From Streptomyces sp. T12 (GTDB taxonomy: Bacteria > Actinomycetota > Actinomycetes > Streptomycetales > Streptomycetaceae), in NCBI RefSeq assembly GCF_028736035.1, contig NZ_CP117866.1, forward strand, positions 3,162,001-3,226,000: a stretch of 64,000 nucleotides of DNA. Direction: 5' to 3'. Positions 16,842-24,848 of this stretch are shown here, in pieces (the first letter of the stretch is position 1; the number at the start of each line of letters is the position of its first letter). The translations under genes and the position numbers were made by a program. Below the pieces are notes generated by a model. That model did no database searches. It was not told the origin of the DNA and saw nothing but the letters and a program-made list of their open reading frames with translations.

Positions 16842-17845
16842 GGTTTCTCCTGGTTGGCGCTCTCCTGCGTGCAGCAGGAATCGGTATGCGTTGAGGCGCC
16901 GGCTGCCACAGGCCGGTGGGACGGGGAGCTCCAACCCGACCGGACCTGTGCCCACGCGTCGTTCAGGCGAGGCGCCAGCAGGCGTCCCGCTGCAGCCAGG
17001 ACCAGGCCGGCGATTACGTCGGTCACGTAGTGCCAGCGCAGATACATGGTGGAAAGACCGATGGCACCGATGAGCGGGCACATCAGCAACCACAGCCGAC
17101 GACAGTCGCGCCAGGCGAAACAGCCGACCAGCACAGTGGTCGCAATGTGCAGACTTGGGAATGCGTCGGAACCTGTGGAGTGCGAGCGATAACTCGCAAT
17201 CCACCAACTGTCGCCGAGCGAGACGCTGAACCGATCGGCCAGCCCATACCAGGGACCCACCGCAGGTACCAGGAAGTAGCCGATATATCCGGCGTATTGC
17301 ACGAGGACAAGCCCGAGCAGCAGATCGGACAGTTCACGGTCGCGGCCCCGTGCGTACAAGAGGAAGCCGAGAGCGACCCCCGGCACCCACGCGCACGAAT
17401 AGGCGAGCCCCAGGGCCGCGGTCGACAACGGGTGAACCAGCGGATCGAGCAGGGGCAGAGGATCCCTGCCACCGAACATCCATCGGTCTGCAGCCGCCAG
17501 AGCGCCGTCGTAGTGACTGTCATGTATCAGTGGCACAGCCCAGCGCGTACTCGGATATACGACCATGCACAGCGCCAGGACGAGCAGATCGCGCCCGAGT
17601 CGGGCCAGTCGCGAACTTGTGCCGAACCACGACGGACAACCTGCGGCGGCCCCGCACCACACCGCGATCAGCGCGGCGGATCCAATGAGCGCGCGCCGGG
17701 AGTCCGGATGCTCAACCGTAGAAGGATTCGCTGCGGCAAGCCCGCCCAGGAAGACCACGACCGGCACCGTGAGAGCTTCTTTGGCGTCCAGCAGAGACAC
17801 CAAGGACTTAGCCCCGTTGCCCAGTTTGGCCATGGCCAGCTGCAT
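16829..17845 (-). CDS. PAP2-superfamily membrane enzyme (inositol-phosphorylceramide-synthase-like candidate)
   Basis: A 338-residue polytopic protein with about eight membrane segments. It carries the PAP2 active-site motifs SDAFPSLH (His233) and YLRWHYVTD (Arg270, His272, Asp276). The region RWMFGGRDPLPLLDPLVHPL and YFLVPAVGPWY matches the PAP2 branch related to Aur1/inositol-phosphorylceramide synthases rather than small undecaprenyl phosphatases. It sits between the ketosynthase and the glycosyltransferase in one operon. It may transfer a phospho-headgroup to, or remove phosphate from, the lipid made by the cluster. The exact reaction is inference. Confidence 0.82.
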   Translation of the reverse strand: MQLAMAKLGNGAKSLVSLLDAKEALTVPVVVFLGGLAAANPSTVEHPDSRRALIGSAALIAVWCGAAAGCPSWFGTSSRLARLGRDLLVLALCMVVYPSTRWAVPLIHDSHYDGALAAADRWMFGGRDPLPLLDPLVHPLSTAALGLAYSCAWVPGVALGFLLYARGRDRELSDLLLGLVLVQYAGYIGYFLVPAVGPWYGLADRFSVSLGDSWWIASYRSHSTGSDAFPSLHIATTVLVGCFAWRDCRRLWLLMCPLIGAIGLSTMYLRWHYVTDVIAGLVLAAAGRLLAPRLNDAWAQVRSGWSSPSHRPVAAGASTHTDSCCTQESANQEKPCAS

Positions 17846-17873
17846 TCTCCTCCTTGTGAGTCCCGCGCCGCGA

Positions 17874-19100
17874 TCAGGTGGCCCGAAGGATGAGTGCGGC
17901 GTTGGCTCCGCCGAAGCCGCTCGCTGTGGTCAGCACGGTGTGCAGGCGCGCCGGTCTGGCGGCCTTGCGGACGATGTCGAGGTCGATGGCGTCGTCCTGG
18001 TTGTCGAGGTTGGCTGTGGGTGGGATGGCCTGATGCCTGAGGGTCAGCAGGGCGCCGGCGGCCTGGATGGCGGCTGCTGCCCCCAGGGCGTGTCCGAGCG
18101 ATCCTTTCAGGGCTGTGACGGGCGGGGGTGCGGCGGAGAAGATGCGGTTCAGCGCGTGGGCTTCGGCGACGTCTCCGGCTGGGGTGGAGGTTGCATGGGC
18201 ACTGACATGATCGATGTCGGCAGGTGTCATGTCCGCATCGGTCAGGGCTGACTTGACGGCCTGCCGCAGGCCGCGCCCCTCGGGGTGAGGGTTGACAGGG
18301 TGGTGGGCGTCGGCAGAGGCGCCGTATCCGGCGACGACGCCGTGGAGGGTTGCACCGCGGGCGCGGGCGTGGTCACCGCGTTCGAGGACCAGGACGGCCG
18401 CGCCTTCACCCAGGACGAAGCCGTCGCGGTCGCGATCGAAGGGGCGGGAGGCCCCGGACGGATCGTGCCGGCGGGTGGACAGGGCACCCAGGCGGGCGAA
18501 GCTGATGGCGCCGAGGGGGGAGCGGCCGGATTCCGCACCGCCGGCCAGCACGATGTCGCAGGTCCCGGAGCGGATGAGGTCGCGGGCGATGCCGATGGCG
18601 TGAGCGCCTGAGGCACAGGCGCTGGCGACAGTGAAGTTGGGACCCCGGTAGTCGAGGTGGGCTGCTACTTCTCCGGCTGCCATGCTGGGCACGCTGCGTG
18701 GCAGAGCCAGTGGGGACACCAGGTGGTGTTCACCGGCCTGAAGGAGCTCGAAGACCCTTCCGTATCCAATAAGGCTGTTGGAGCCGACGCCGAGGACGAC
18801 ACCGATGCGGGTGGGTTCGGCGGATCCGGGTGCGAGGCCGGCGTCCTGAGCGGCCTCCTGAGCGGCGGCGAGCGCGAAGTGGATGAAGGCGTCGGTGCGC
18901 CGCACCGTTCGCCGCGGTAGGTGATCGCAGGCGTCGAATTCCAGAACGGGGCAGGAGAGGTCCACAGGCAGCCCCGTCAGCAGCGGATCGTGGGCCGTGG
19001 CGAAGGACTGTCCTGAACACAGGCCCTGCCAGGTCGAGTCGGTGCCGGTGCCCGCCGGGGTGACCAGTCCGATTCCAGTGACGGCGATATCGCAGGTCAC
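17874..19100 (-). CDS. beta-ketoacyl-[ACP] synthase (FabF/KAS II type)
   Basis: A 408-residue condensing enzyme with a complete catalytic triad: Cys162 in VASACASG, His302 in SAHATSTPAGD and His337 in KGSLGHALG. It should condense malonyl-ACP with an acyl-enzyme. Its GTG start overlaps the ACP stop by 4 bp (GTGA), so the KS and ACP are made together. A dedicated KS plus ACP inside an SPT operon suggests that the acyl chain is elongated or tailored for this pathway. A small type II polyketide or aryl-polyene step is the alternative, but no chain-length factor, ketoreductase or dehydratase partner is present. Confidence 0.92.
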   Translation of the reverse strand: MTCDIAVTGIGLVTPAGTGTDSTWQGLCSGQSFATAHDPLLTGLPVDLSCPVLEFDACDHLPRRTVRRTDAFIHFALAAAQEAAQDAGLAPGSAEPTRIGVVLGVGSNSLIGYGRVFELLQAGEHHLVSPLALPRSVPSMAAGEVAAHLDYRGPNFTVASACASGAHAIGIARDLIRSGTCDIVLAGGAESGRSPLGAISFARLGALSTRRHDPSGASRPFDRDRDGFVLGEGAAVLVLERGDHARARGATLHGVVAGYGASADAHHPVNPHPEGRGLRQAVKSALTDADMTPADIDHVSAHATSTPAGDVAEAHALNRIFSAAPPPVTALKGSLGHALGAAAAIQAAGALLTLRHQAIPPTANLDNQDDAIDLDIVRKAARPARLHTVLTTASGFGGANAALILRAT

Positions 19101-19366
19101 TGCACCGCCACCGAAGGGACGGCAGCGGCGGTCGAGGACTGCTCGGCCACTACGGCTACGAAGTCGGCGATCGTGCTCTCCGGCGTGAGGTTCAGGTTGT
19201 CTGCCACGTCGACTTGGTGGCGCTCAGCGAGGACGACGGCGAATTCGACCAGGAGCAGGGAGTCCATTTCTACGTCCAGCAGGGTGGTCTGCGGGGTGAT
19301 TTCGTCCTCGTCAATTCCCGTGATTTCAGCGAGAATCGAGACGACGTTGTCATGCGTGAGCGGCAT
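19097..19366 (-). CDS. acyl carrier protein
   Basis: An 89-residue acidic carrier protein. The phosphopantetheine attachment site is Ser36 in DVEMDSLLLVEF, with helix 1 NVVSILAEITGIDEDEI before it and a C-terminal helix TIADFVAVVAE. A tail of about 12 residues (SSTAAAVPSVAVQ) extends beyond the usual end. ATG 19366 has GGAGA upstream and lies within the 3' end of the GNAT-like gene (17-bp overlap). Dedicated ACPs are known to serve serine palmitoyltransferases in Caulobacter and relatives, and that role is proposed here. Confidence 0.92.
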   Translation of the reverse strand: MPLTHDNVVSILAEITGIDEDEITPQTTLLDVEMDSLLLVEFAVVLAERHQVDVADNLNLTPESTIADFVAVVAEQSSTAAAVPSVAVQ

Positions 19367-20561
19367 GGGTGTTCTCCGGGGCGGGTCGGGCATGGGCGGC
19401 GAGGCATGAGCATGGCTCGCTGTGGCGTACACAGCGTGCGTACAGGCGGTGGCGTTTGTGGACTGTGGCTCCCGCGAAGGCCAGCGGCCGGTTGGCAGCC
19501 TTGTTGTCTTCCAGGACCCAGGACACGTCGACCTCGCTCCAGCTGCGCATGCGGGCGCCGGCCAGGGCGTCGGCGACCAGGGCGAGAGAGGCTCCTCTGG
19601 CGCGGCTGTCTTCGGAGGCGCCCATGGCCATCAGACGGCCGCGGTTGATGGAGCGCCGGCTCTGCCACACGCGCCAGGCCCCGATCGGCCAGCCATAGCG
19701 GGTCAGGTGGCCTTGAGCGGGGGCCAGTGCCTGGTTGAAGTCGGGCAGCATGATGCTGAAGCCGAGGGGGGTTCCCTCATGCTCGACGATGCGGACACTG
19801 GTGGGAGCGAGCCGCCGGATCTGCCTGGCCAGGTAGGTGAACTCCGCGTCGGTGGCTGGTGCGAAGCCCCAGTTGTCCTGCCAACAGTCGTGATACAGCT
19901 TCCGCACAAGAGCAACTTCGCTGCGGAAGCGATGCCAGTTGGCCGGCCGCACCGTCAGACCGTGCTTGCGCCGCAGCGCGTCACCATGAGCAGCCAACTG
20001 GGCGACCCTGTGGCTGGTCGGCGACAGCCGCCAAGACAGCAGTTCCTTGACCGGGGTGAAGCCGCCCGCTGTGAACAGGTCCGCGTAGTAGGGAGGGTTG
20101 TAGGGCATACCGACGCGGGGGGCGTCGTCGAAGCCGTCGACGAGCAGTCCGCACTCGTGATGCATATTGGGGTTCATCGGGCCCAGCACCGTGCACATTC
20201 CCCGCTGCCGCAGCCAGTCCACTGCCTGTTCCCACAGGGCGCATGCTGCGCCGGCATCGTCGATGCACTCGAAGAAGCCGACCTGGCCCTGGCCGGCCGA
20301 CCCGTCAGGGCCGATGATGGCCGCGACCCGCCCCACGGGCGTCCGGCCGCGGCGGGCCAGGAAGTAGCCGATGCCGCTCTGGCGCAGGTAGGGGTTACGC
20401 CGCGGGTTGAGGAACTGACGCCGCTCCACTTCCAGCGGGGCAACCCAGTGCGGATGCGCCTGGTACAGCTGGTAGGGCAGCCTGATGAAGTCATCCAGGT
20501 CGGCGCGGCTGCGGACCATCACGATGTCGGCAGCGCCTTGCGGCGGCCGGGGCGCGCTCAT
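19350..20561 (-). CDS. GNAT-like acyltransferase (bacterial ceramide synthase-like candidate)
   Basis: A 403-residue soluble protein of a family distantly related to GNAT acyltransferases. Marks include HPHWVAPLEVERRQFLNPRRN near the start, GRVAAIIG, a conserved GPMNPNMHHECGLLVDGFD and PYNPPYYADL block, and a C-terminal GASEDSRARGASLALVADAL and EVDVSWVLEDNKAANRPL acetyl-CoA-fold half. Proteins of this type sit beside serine palmitoyltransferase genes, and the Caulobacter ceramide synthase bCerS is GNAT-related. The start codon overlaps the stop of the aminotransferase gene (TGATG). N-acylation of a sphingoid base is inferred from context. Confidence 0.75.
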   Translation of the reverse strand: MSAPRPPQGAADIVMVRSRADLDDFIRLPYQLYQAHPHWVAPLEVERRQFLNPRRNPYLRQSGIGYFLARRGRTPVGRVAAIIGPDGSAGQGQVGFFECIDDAGAACALWEQAVDWLRQRGMCTVLGPMNPNMHHECGLLVDGFDDAPRVGMPYNPPYYADLFTAGGFTPVKELLSWRLSPTSHRVAQLAAHGDALRRKHGLTVRPANWHRFRSEVALVRKLYHDCWQDNWGFAPATDAEFTYLARQIRRLAPTSVRIVEHEGTPLGFSIMLPDFNQALAPAQGHLTRYGWPIGAWRVWQSRRSINRGRLMAMGASEDSRARGASLALVADALAGARMRSWSEVDVSWVLEDNKAANRPLAFAGATVHKRHRLYARCVRHSEPCSCLAAHARPAPENTHAAHA

Positions 20562-21781
20562 CAGGCGGGACACGGGATCGGTTCCGCTGCCACGCCAGTC
20601 GTGTCGCCGGCCGGCAAAAGTTGGCCCACGACCTCCAGAATGCGGTCGATATGCGCTTCGGTGTGGGCGGCGGTGACGGCCAGGCGCAGCAGGGACGTTC
20701 CCGGCGGCACAGCCGGCGGCATGAACGGCGCAGCGAACACACCGGCCTCCAGCATCGCCCGCCATGTGTGCAGGCATTGGTCGGCGTCGCCAGCCGGGAG
20801 TGTGACGATGGGGCTGGCCCAGGTGGGACGGGCGTACCCCAGCTCGGCCAGTCCGTCGTGCAGACGGTCCGCCAGTTGGGCCAGTACGGCGCGCCGTTCG
20901 GGCTCGTCCCGGATGATGCGCAGCGCGGTGAGCGCCGCTGCGGCGGTCGGTGGCGGCATGGACGCCGAATAGATGGTGGCCTGCCCGAACGCGCGGCAGT
21001 GCTCGATGAGTTCGGTGCTTCCGGCGATGAATCCGCCACCGGCACCGAACGCCTTGGAGAAGGTCCCGGACAGTACGTCGATGTCCTGCTCGCAGCCGAG
21101 GTGCTCACCGGCTCCGCGCCCCGATGGGCCCAGGATCCCGATGTCGTGCGCCCCGTCGACGATGAGCGTGGCCGCATGACGTCCGGCAAGATCGGCGATC
21201 TCCGGCAGTACGGCCAGCTCCCCGCCCAGCGAGAACGCTCCCTCGGTCAGAACCACCGGCAACAGGCCCTGTCCCGACGCTTCTTCCAGCAGCCGGGCCA
21301 GGTGGCGGGGCGTGTTGTGCCGGAACCGGCGGTTCTTGGCGGCTCCCAGCCGCACCGCATCGACGAGAGAGGCATGGATGTGCCGGTCGGAGATGACCGC
21401 ACGGTCCTCGCTGAACAGACAGGCCAAGGTGAGATTGGCCTGGAATCCCGTCGTGGCCAGCAGCACTGCCGGCCGGTGCAGGAAGTCGGCGAGTTCCTCC
21501 GCAAGTTGCGCGTGCACCGACCAGGTTCCGATCACCACGGGTGAGCCGGAGCAGGAGGCGCCCAGCTCGCGCGCTGCGCCCGCTGCCGCCTCGCGTACCC
21601 GCGGATCCGCCGCCAGGCCCAGATAGTCACCGGAGGCCGCGTTGACCGCCCGCATGCCCTCGACGAAGACTTCTCCCGGAGCCGGCTGCCCGGTGATCCG
21701 GCGGTAGAACGGATAACTGCCGGTTTCCCGGGCCCTGTTGATGGCGGCCCAGGTAGCGGCCGCTCCACTCACATCTGACAT
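20561..21781 (-). CDS. alpha-oxoamine synthase, serine palmitoyltransferase-like
   Basis: A 406-residue PLP enzyme of the AONS/SPT family. Key positions are present: His136 in RHIHASLVDAVRLG, the RFRHN signature (residues 152-156) typical of serine palmitoyltransferases, Asp209 and His212 in IVDGAHDIGILGPSGRG, and the PLP lysine Lys243 in GTFSKAFGAGGGF. The family joins an amino acid to an acyl thioester with loss of CO2. With an ACP, a ketosynthase, a GNAT-like acyltransferase and a dehydrogenase nearby, and no biotin genes, formation of a 3-keto sphingoid base from serine and acyl-ACP is the best reading. It is the first gene of the operon. Confidence 0.85.
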   Translation of the reverse strand: MSDVSGAAATWAAINRARETGSYPFYRRITGQPAPGEVFVEGMRAVNAASGDYLGLAADPRVREAAAGAARELGASCSGSPVVIGTWSVHAQLAEELADFLHRPAVLLATTGFQANLTLACLFSEDRAVISDRHIHASLVDAVRLGAAKNRRFRHNTPRHLARLLEEASGQGLLPVVLTEGAFSLGGELAVLPEIADLAGRHAATLIVDGAHDIGILGPSGRGAGEHLGCEQDIDVLSGTFSKAFGAGGGFIAGSTELIEHCRAFGQATIYSASMPPPTAAAALTALRIIRDEPERRAVLAQLADRLHDGLAELGYARPTWASPIVTLPAGDADQCLHTWRAMLEAGVFAAPFMPPAVPPGTSLLRLAVTAAHTEAHIDRILEVVGQLLPAGDTTGVAAEPIPCPA

Positions 21782-21802
21782 CGCTTACCTGCCCTGTCAC
21801 AG

Positions 21803-21845
21803 CATGACTCCAAGATCGCGGCAACCGTAGCCCATTGGAGTCATG
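21803..21845. promoter_or_regulatory. perfect 11-bp inverted repeat upstream of the SPT operon
   Basis: CATGACTCCAA (21803-21813) and its exact reverse complement TTGGAGTCATG (21835-21845), 21 bp apart and starting about 22 bp before the aminotransferase ATG. The centre is near where a promoter for the leftward operon should lie. It could be an operator, or paired half-sites for a dimeric regulator; no regulator gene adjoins it. Confidence 0.55.
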
Positions 21846-21865
21846 TGATGACAAGCTGTAATTGT

Positions 21866-21895
21866 GAGTGTCTCCTATCCGGAGATCCGACACTC
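21866..21895. promoter_or_regulatory. second inverted repeat in the same intergenic region
   Basis: GAGTGTC (21866-21872) pairs with GACACTC (21889-21895), with inner CTCC/GGAG complementarity. It could form a hairpin or bind a regulator. It lies to the right of the first repeat, toward the PAP2 remnant. Confidence 0.4.
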
Positions 21896-22626
21896 AACGC
21901 AAGGGTGCACGAGGTCCCTTGACCGCATCTGATCAGCGGAAACCGCCCCGGTACCGAGGGCCGTACCTTGCACCGGCCCCTGCCCGGACGCTGCGCGGAG
22001 GGCCCTCTTTCCCCGCACAGCTATCACCCGTTCGGGCCACATCGCTGGTCGCCCGCCGATCTCACACCCATGTGGCGGCCCGACCTCTTCTGAGGGCTGT
22101 GCAGAAAGTGACCCGCGGGTACCTCGTCTTCGCTGCCACGGCGGTGGTCTGGGGCCGCGAGGCCGTACCGCACGCCGCGGGGCTGACGAGGGCCTGCGCG
22201 GCCGTGGCCGGCTTCGTCCTCGCCTGCGCCGTGGCACACCGCCGCCGGGCACCGCCGGCCCTGCATGGCCGCCTGCTCGACGACGTCATGCCGGCCTGGG
22301 AACAACAACTGTTCGGCGCCCATCCCAACCTCCTGCTCGGCGGCCTCGCCTCCAGGCCCCTCACCGAGGTGCTGAGCCTCAGCTACAGCTCCTCCTACCT
22401 GTACTTCGTGCTGCCCCCGGCCTACTTCCTCGCCGAAGGTCCAGCCCCTCAAGGCGCAGCTGATGGCGAGTTCCGACCCCGCCCGGCACCTGTTTTCCCC
22501 TCTCATGTCGCAGGCGCCTGGGCAGCGGCACCCGCGGGAATGGCCACCGCCGCGCTGGCCCTCGCCCTCACCAGCCGGTTCACCGACACCGCGGCATCGG
22601 CCGACCGCCGTCGCGGTGGTCAGTGA
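21868..22626 (+). pseudogene. remnant of a second PAP2-type membrane protein
   Basis: An open frame of 252 residues whose first 70 are unlikely to be translated. From about 22100 it reads as a PAP2 relative: RGYLVFAATAVVWGREAV, then MPAWEQQLFGAHPNLLLGGLASRPLTEVLSL, SYLYFVLPPAYFLAEG, and PVFPSHVAGAWAA. The last resembles the FPSLHVA active-site motif with one residue missing, and the intervening segment and the R-x-H-x(3)-D motif are absent. It is divergent from the SPT operon and converges with the MMPL gene, overlapping it by 7 bp. It may be a decayed duplicate of the operon's PAP2 gene. No clear start codon with a ribosome site was found. Confidence 0.45.
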
Positions 22627-24848
22627 GCCGCGGACGCCTCTGCGGAGTTCTCGGCAACCGCGTCCGGTTCGCGGTTCGGATCACGCGCTTCGGGCGTGGC
22701 AGGTCGTTTGAGGCATGCCGGGGCCCACCAGTTGGCCCGCCCGGTCAGCTGCATGAAGGCCGGCACCAGGATGCCGCGCACGAGCGTGGCATCGACAAGG
22801 ACCGCCACTCCGAGCCCCATGCCCATCATCTTCAGTGTCGTGATGGCGGAACTCGCCAGTGCGGCCATGCTGATGGCGAAGACCCCGGCGGCCACGGTGA
22901 TGAGCCGGCCCGTGCGGGCGATGCCCTCGACGATCGCCTCCTGGTGATCACCACAGGCGTCGTAGTGCTCCTTGATCCGGGCAAGCAGAAAGACCTCGTA
23001 GTCCAGCGACAGCGCGAACGCGATCGCACACAGCAGCGGCGGAATCGTCATGTCCAGGAAGCCCGTGGCCGTGAAGTCGCCTACCAGCCACCGCAGATGG
23101 CCCTCCTGGAAGATGTAGACCATGCTCCCCAGGCTGGCCGTCAGGCTCAGCGCGGCCATGGCGACGGCCTTCAGCGGAATCAGCACCGACCTGGTGTACA
23201 GCAGCAGCGCGGCGAGTGTCGTGGCCGACATCAGCAGTACGGCCCACGGCACCCCATCAGCGAGAGCCGCCTTCGAATCAACATGACGGGCGGGCGAACC
23301 CCCCACCCAGCGCGGTCCGGGCGCAGGAAGCTCCCGCACCCGCTCCACCAGGCGTGCGGCCGCCACGGACCGCGGATCCAGCCCCGTGGATGCCTTCAAC
23401 CACACTGCCGTCGTCCTATCCGAAACCGCTTTGACGACCGCGGTGCGATGACGGTCGTGGTAGCGGCCCTTCGGGGCGCTGACCTGAACAACGCCCGGCA
23501 GCGCACTGATACGCCGCGCGTACTGGTCGACCTCCCGGTCGCCGGGCACCGGGGTCAGTACGACGATGAGATCGCGGTCGGGCTGGGCAGGGAAATCAGC
23601 GCGGAGGCGTTCGGCGAACTCCCGGGCCTGCGAACCGGCGGGGAGCGCACGTTCGTCAGCGAACCCCCACTGGGTTTGGCCGAACGGCCACACCAGCGCG
23701 GCCATCAGCACCGCGCAACAGGCCGCCCACGGCCACGGCGCCCGGGTCACCCACCGGGCGAGCCGCCGCCAGGCCGGACTCGACGCCGCCCGGCGGTGCC
23801 CGATCCGGGACCCCAGCATCGTCAGCAGCGCCGGCAGCAGGACGACGCTCGCCGTCGCCGCCAGCAGCACCACCGCGATCCCCGCCACGGCCGTCGACCG
23901 CAGCCACGGGAACGGGAACACCCACAGCGCGGAGAACGCCAGGGCCACGACGCCGGCCGAGACGAGCACGCTGCGACCCGCGGTCCGGGCCGCCTTGACC
24001 GCGGCATCCGGCACAGCCAGCCCTCGCGCGCCTTCCTCACGGAAGCGAGTCACCACCAGCAGGGCATAGTCCACTGCCAGCCCGAAGCCCAGGGCAGTCG
24101 CGATGTTCAGCGAGAGCGCCGACACTTCCATCACACCACCCAGCAGGCGCAGGAACGCCCATGCTCCCGCCACCGCCAACGCCCCCACCAGCAGTGGAAA
24201 CAGTGCCGCCAGCAGTGACCCGAAAGCGAAGGCCAAGCACACGAACACCACCGGGGCGGCCGCCAATTCGGCCCACACAAGGTCCCGTTCGCCCTGCTCG
24301 GCTGCCTTGATGTCGACCCACACCCGACCGCCGGGCGACACCCGCAGCGCGCCCTGCCGACCCGTCACCCGAGGCACAATCCGCGACGCGGCCCCCGCCT
24401 GCGCCGCCTCATCCCCCTCCAGTGCGACACCGATGAGCGCCGACCGCCCATCGTTCGCCCGCAGGGCAGGCGAACGCGACGTCCAGTACGCCTCCACCGC
24501 GGCCACTCCCGGTTGAGCAGCAACCCGCCGTGCCAGCGCCACCCCGTCCGAACGCGCCCGTGCCGAGTCGACCGAGTCCTTCGACCTGACCCGTAGCACC
24601 AGCCCCGGGTCAGCGCCCATGAACTTCCGCAACAGTCCATCAGCATGCGCGGACTCCGTTCCCACGGAGTTGTATCCCCCCATCGACAGGGAAGCCGTGG
24701 TACCGAGCACCGCCACGCACACCACAGCCGCAGCGCAGAGCACCGCCGCCCACACTGTGCACCCGGGATTCCTGACACTGCGACAGGCCAGCCAGTACAG
24801 CCATCCGCACCCGTCTGCACCCACGCCCACCTCCGGTCGGCCCGGCAT
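22620..24848 (-). CDS. MMPL-family lipid/RND transporter
   Basis: A 742-residue exporter with the MMPL layout of 11-12 membrane segments and two periplasmic loops. Visible marks are the first loop after VLGTTASLSMGGYN, the helix bundle APVVFVCLAFAFGSLLAALFPLLVGALAV, and the conserved GLAVDYALLVVTRFREE and FALSLDYEVFLLARIKE motifs of the two repeats. MMPL proteins export lipids and lipid-linked metabolites. ATG 24848 follows GCGGAG and gives a normal family length; the frame stays open upstream, but that part is compositionally unlike coding sequence. Its position beside the SPT operon suggests export of the operon's lipid. Confidence 0.88.
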   Translation of the reverse strand: MPGRPEVGVGADGCGWLYWLACRSVRNPGCTVWAAVLCAAAVVCVAVLGTTASLSMGGYNSVGTESAHADGLLRKFMGADPGLVLRVRSKDSVDSARARSDGVALARRVAAQPGVAAVEAYWTSRSPALRANDGRSALIGVALEGDEAAQAGAASRIVPRVTGRQGALRVSPGGRVWVDIKAAEQGERDLVWAELAAAPVVFVCLAFAFGSLLAALFPLLVGALAVAGAWAFLRLLGGVMEVSALSLNIATALGFGLAVDYALLVVTRFREEGARGLAVPDAAVKAARTAGRSVLVSAGVVALAFSALWVFPFPWLRSTAVAGIAVVLLAATASVVLLPALLTMLGSRIGHRRAASSPAWRRLARWVTRAPWPWAACCAVLMAALVWPFGQTQWGFADERALPAGSQAREFAERLRADFPAQPDRDLIVVLTPVPGDREVDQYARRISALPGVVQVSAPKGRYHDRHRTAVVKAVSDRTTAVWLKASTGLDPRSVAAARLVERVRELPAPGPRWVGGSPARHVDSKAALADGVPWAVLLMSATTLAALLLYTRSVLIPLKAVAMAALSLTASLGSMVYIFQEGHLRWLVGDFTATGFLDMTIPPLLCAIAFALSLDYEVFLLARIKEHYDACGDHQEAIVEGIARTGRLITVAAGVFAISMAALASSAITTLKMMGMGLGVAVLVDATLVRGILVPAFMQLTGRANWWAPACLKRPATPEARDPNREPDAVAENSAEASAAH

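Noticed and set aside
17874..19366. Type II polyketide cluster
   Set aside because: Only one KS and one ACP are present. Chain-length factor, ketoreductase, cyclase and aromatase genes are absent.
20561..21781. Reading the oxoamine synthase as biotin-pathway BioF
   Set aside because: The RFRHN signature and the neighbours (ACP, KS, GNAT-like acyltransferase, PAP2) fit a sphingoid-base enzyme better, and no bioA, bioB or bioD lies nearby.
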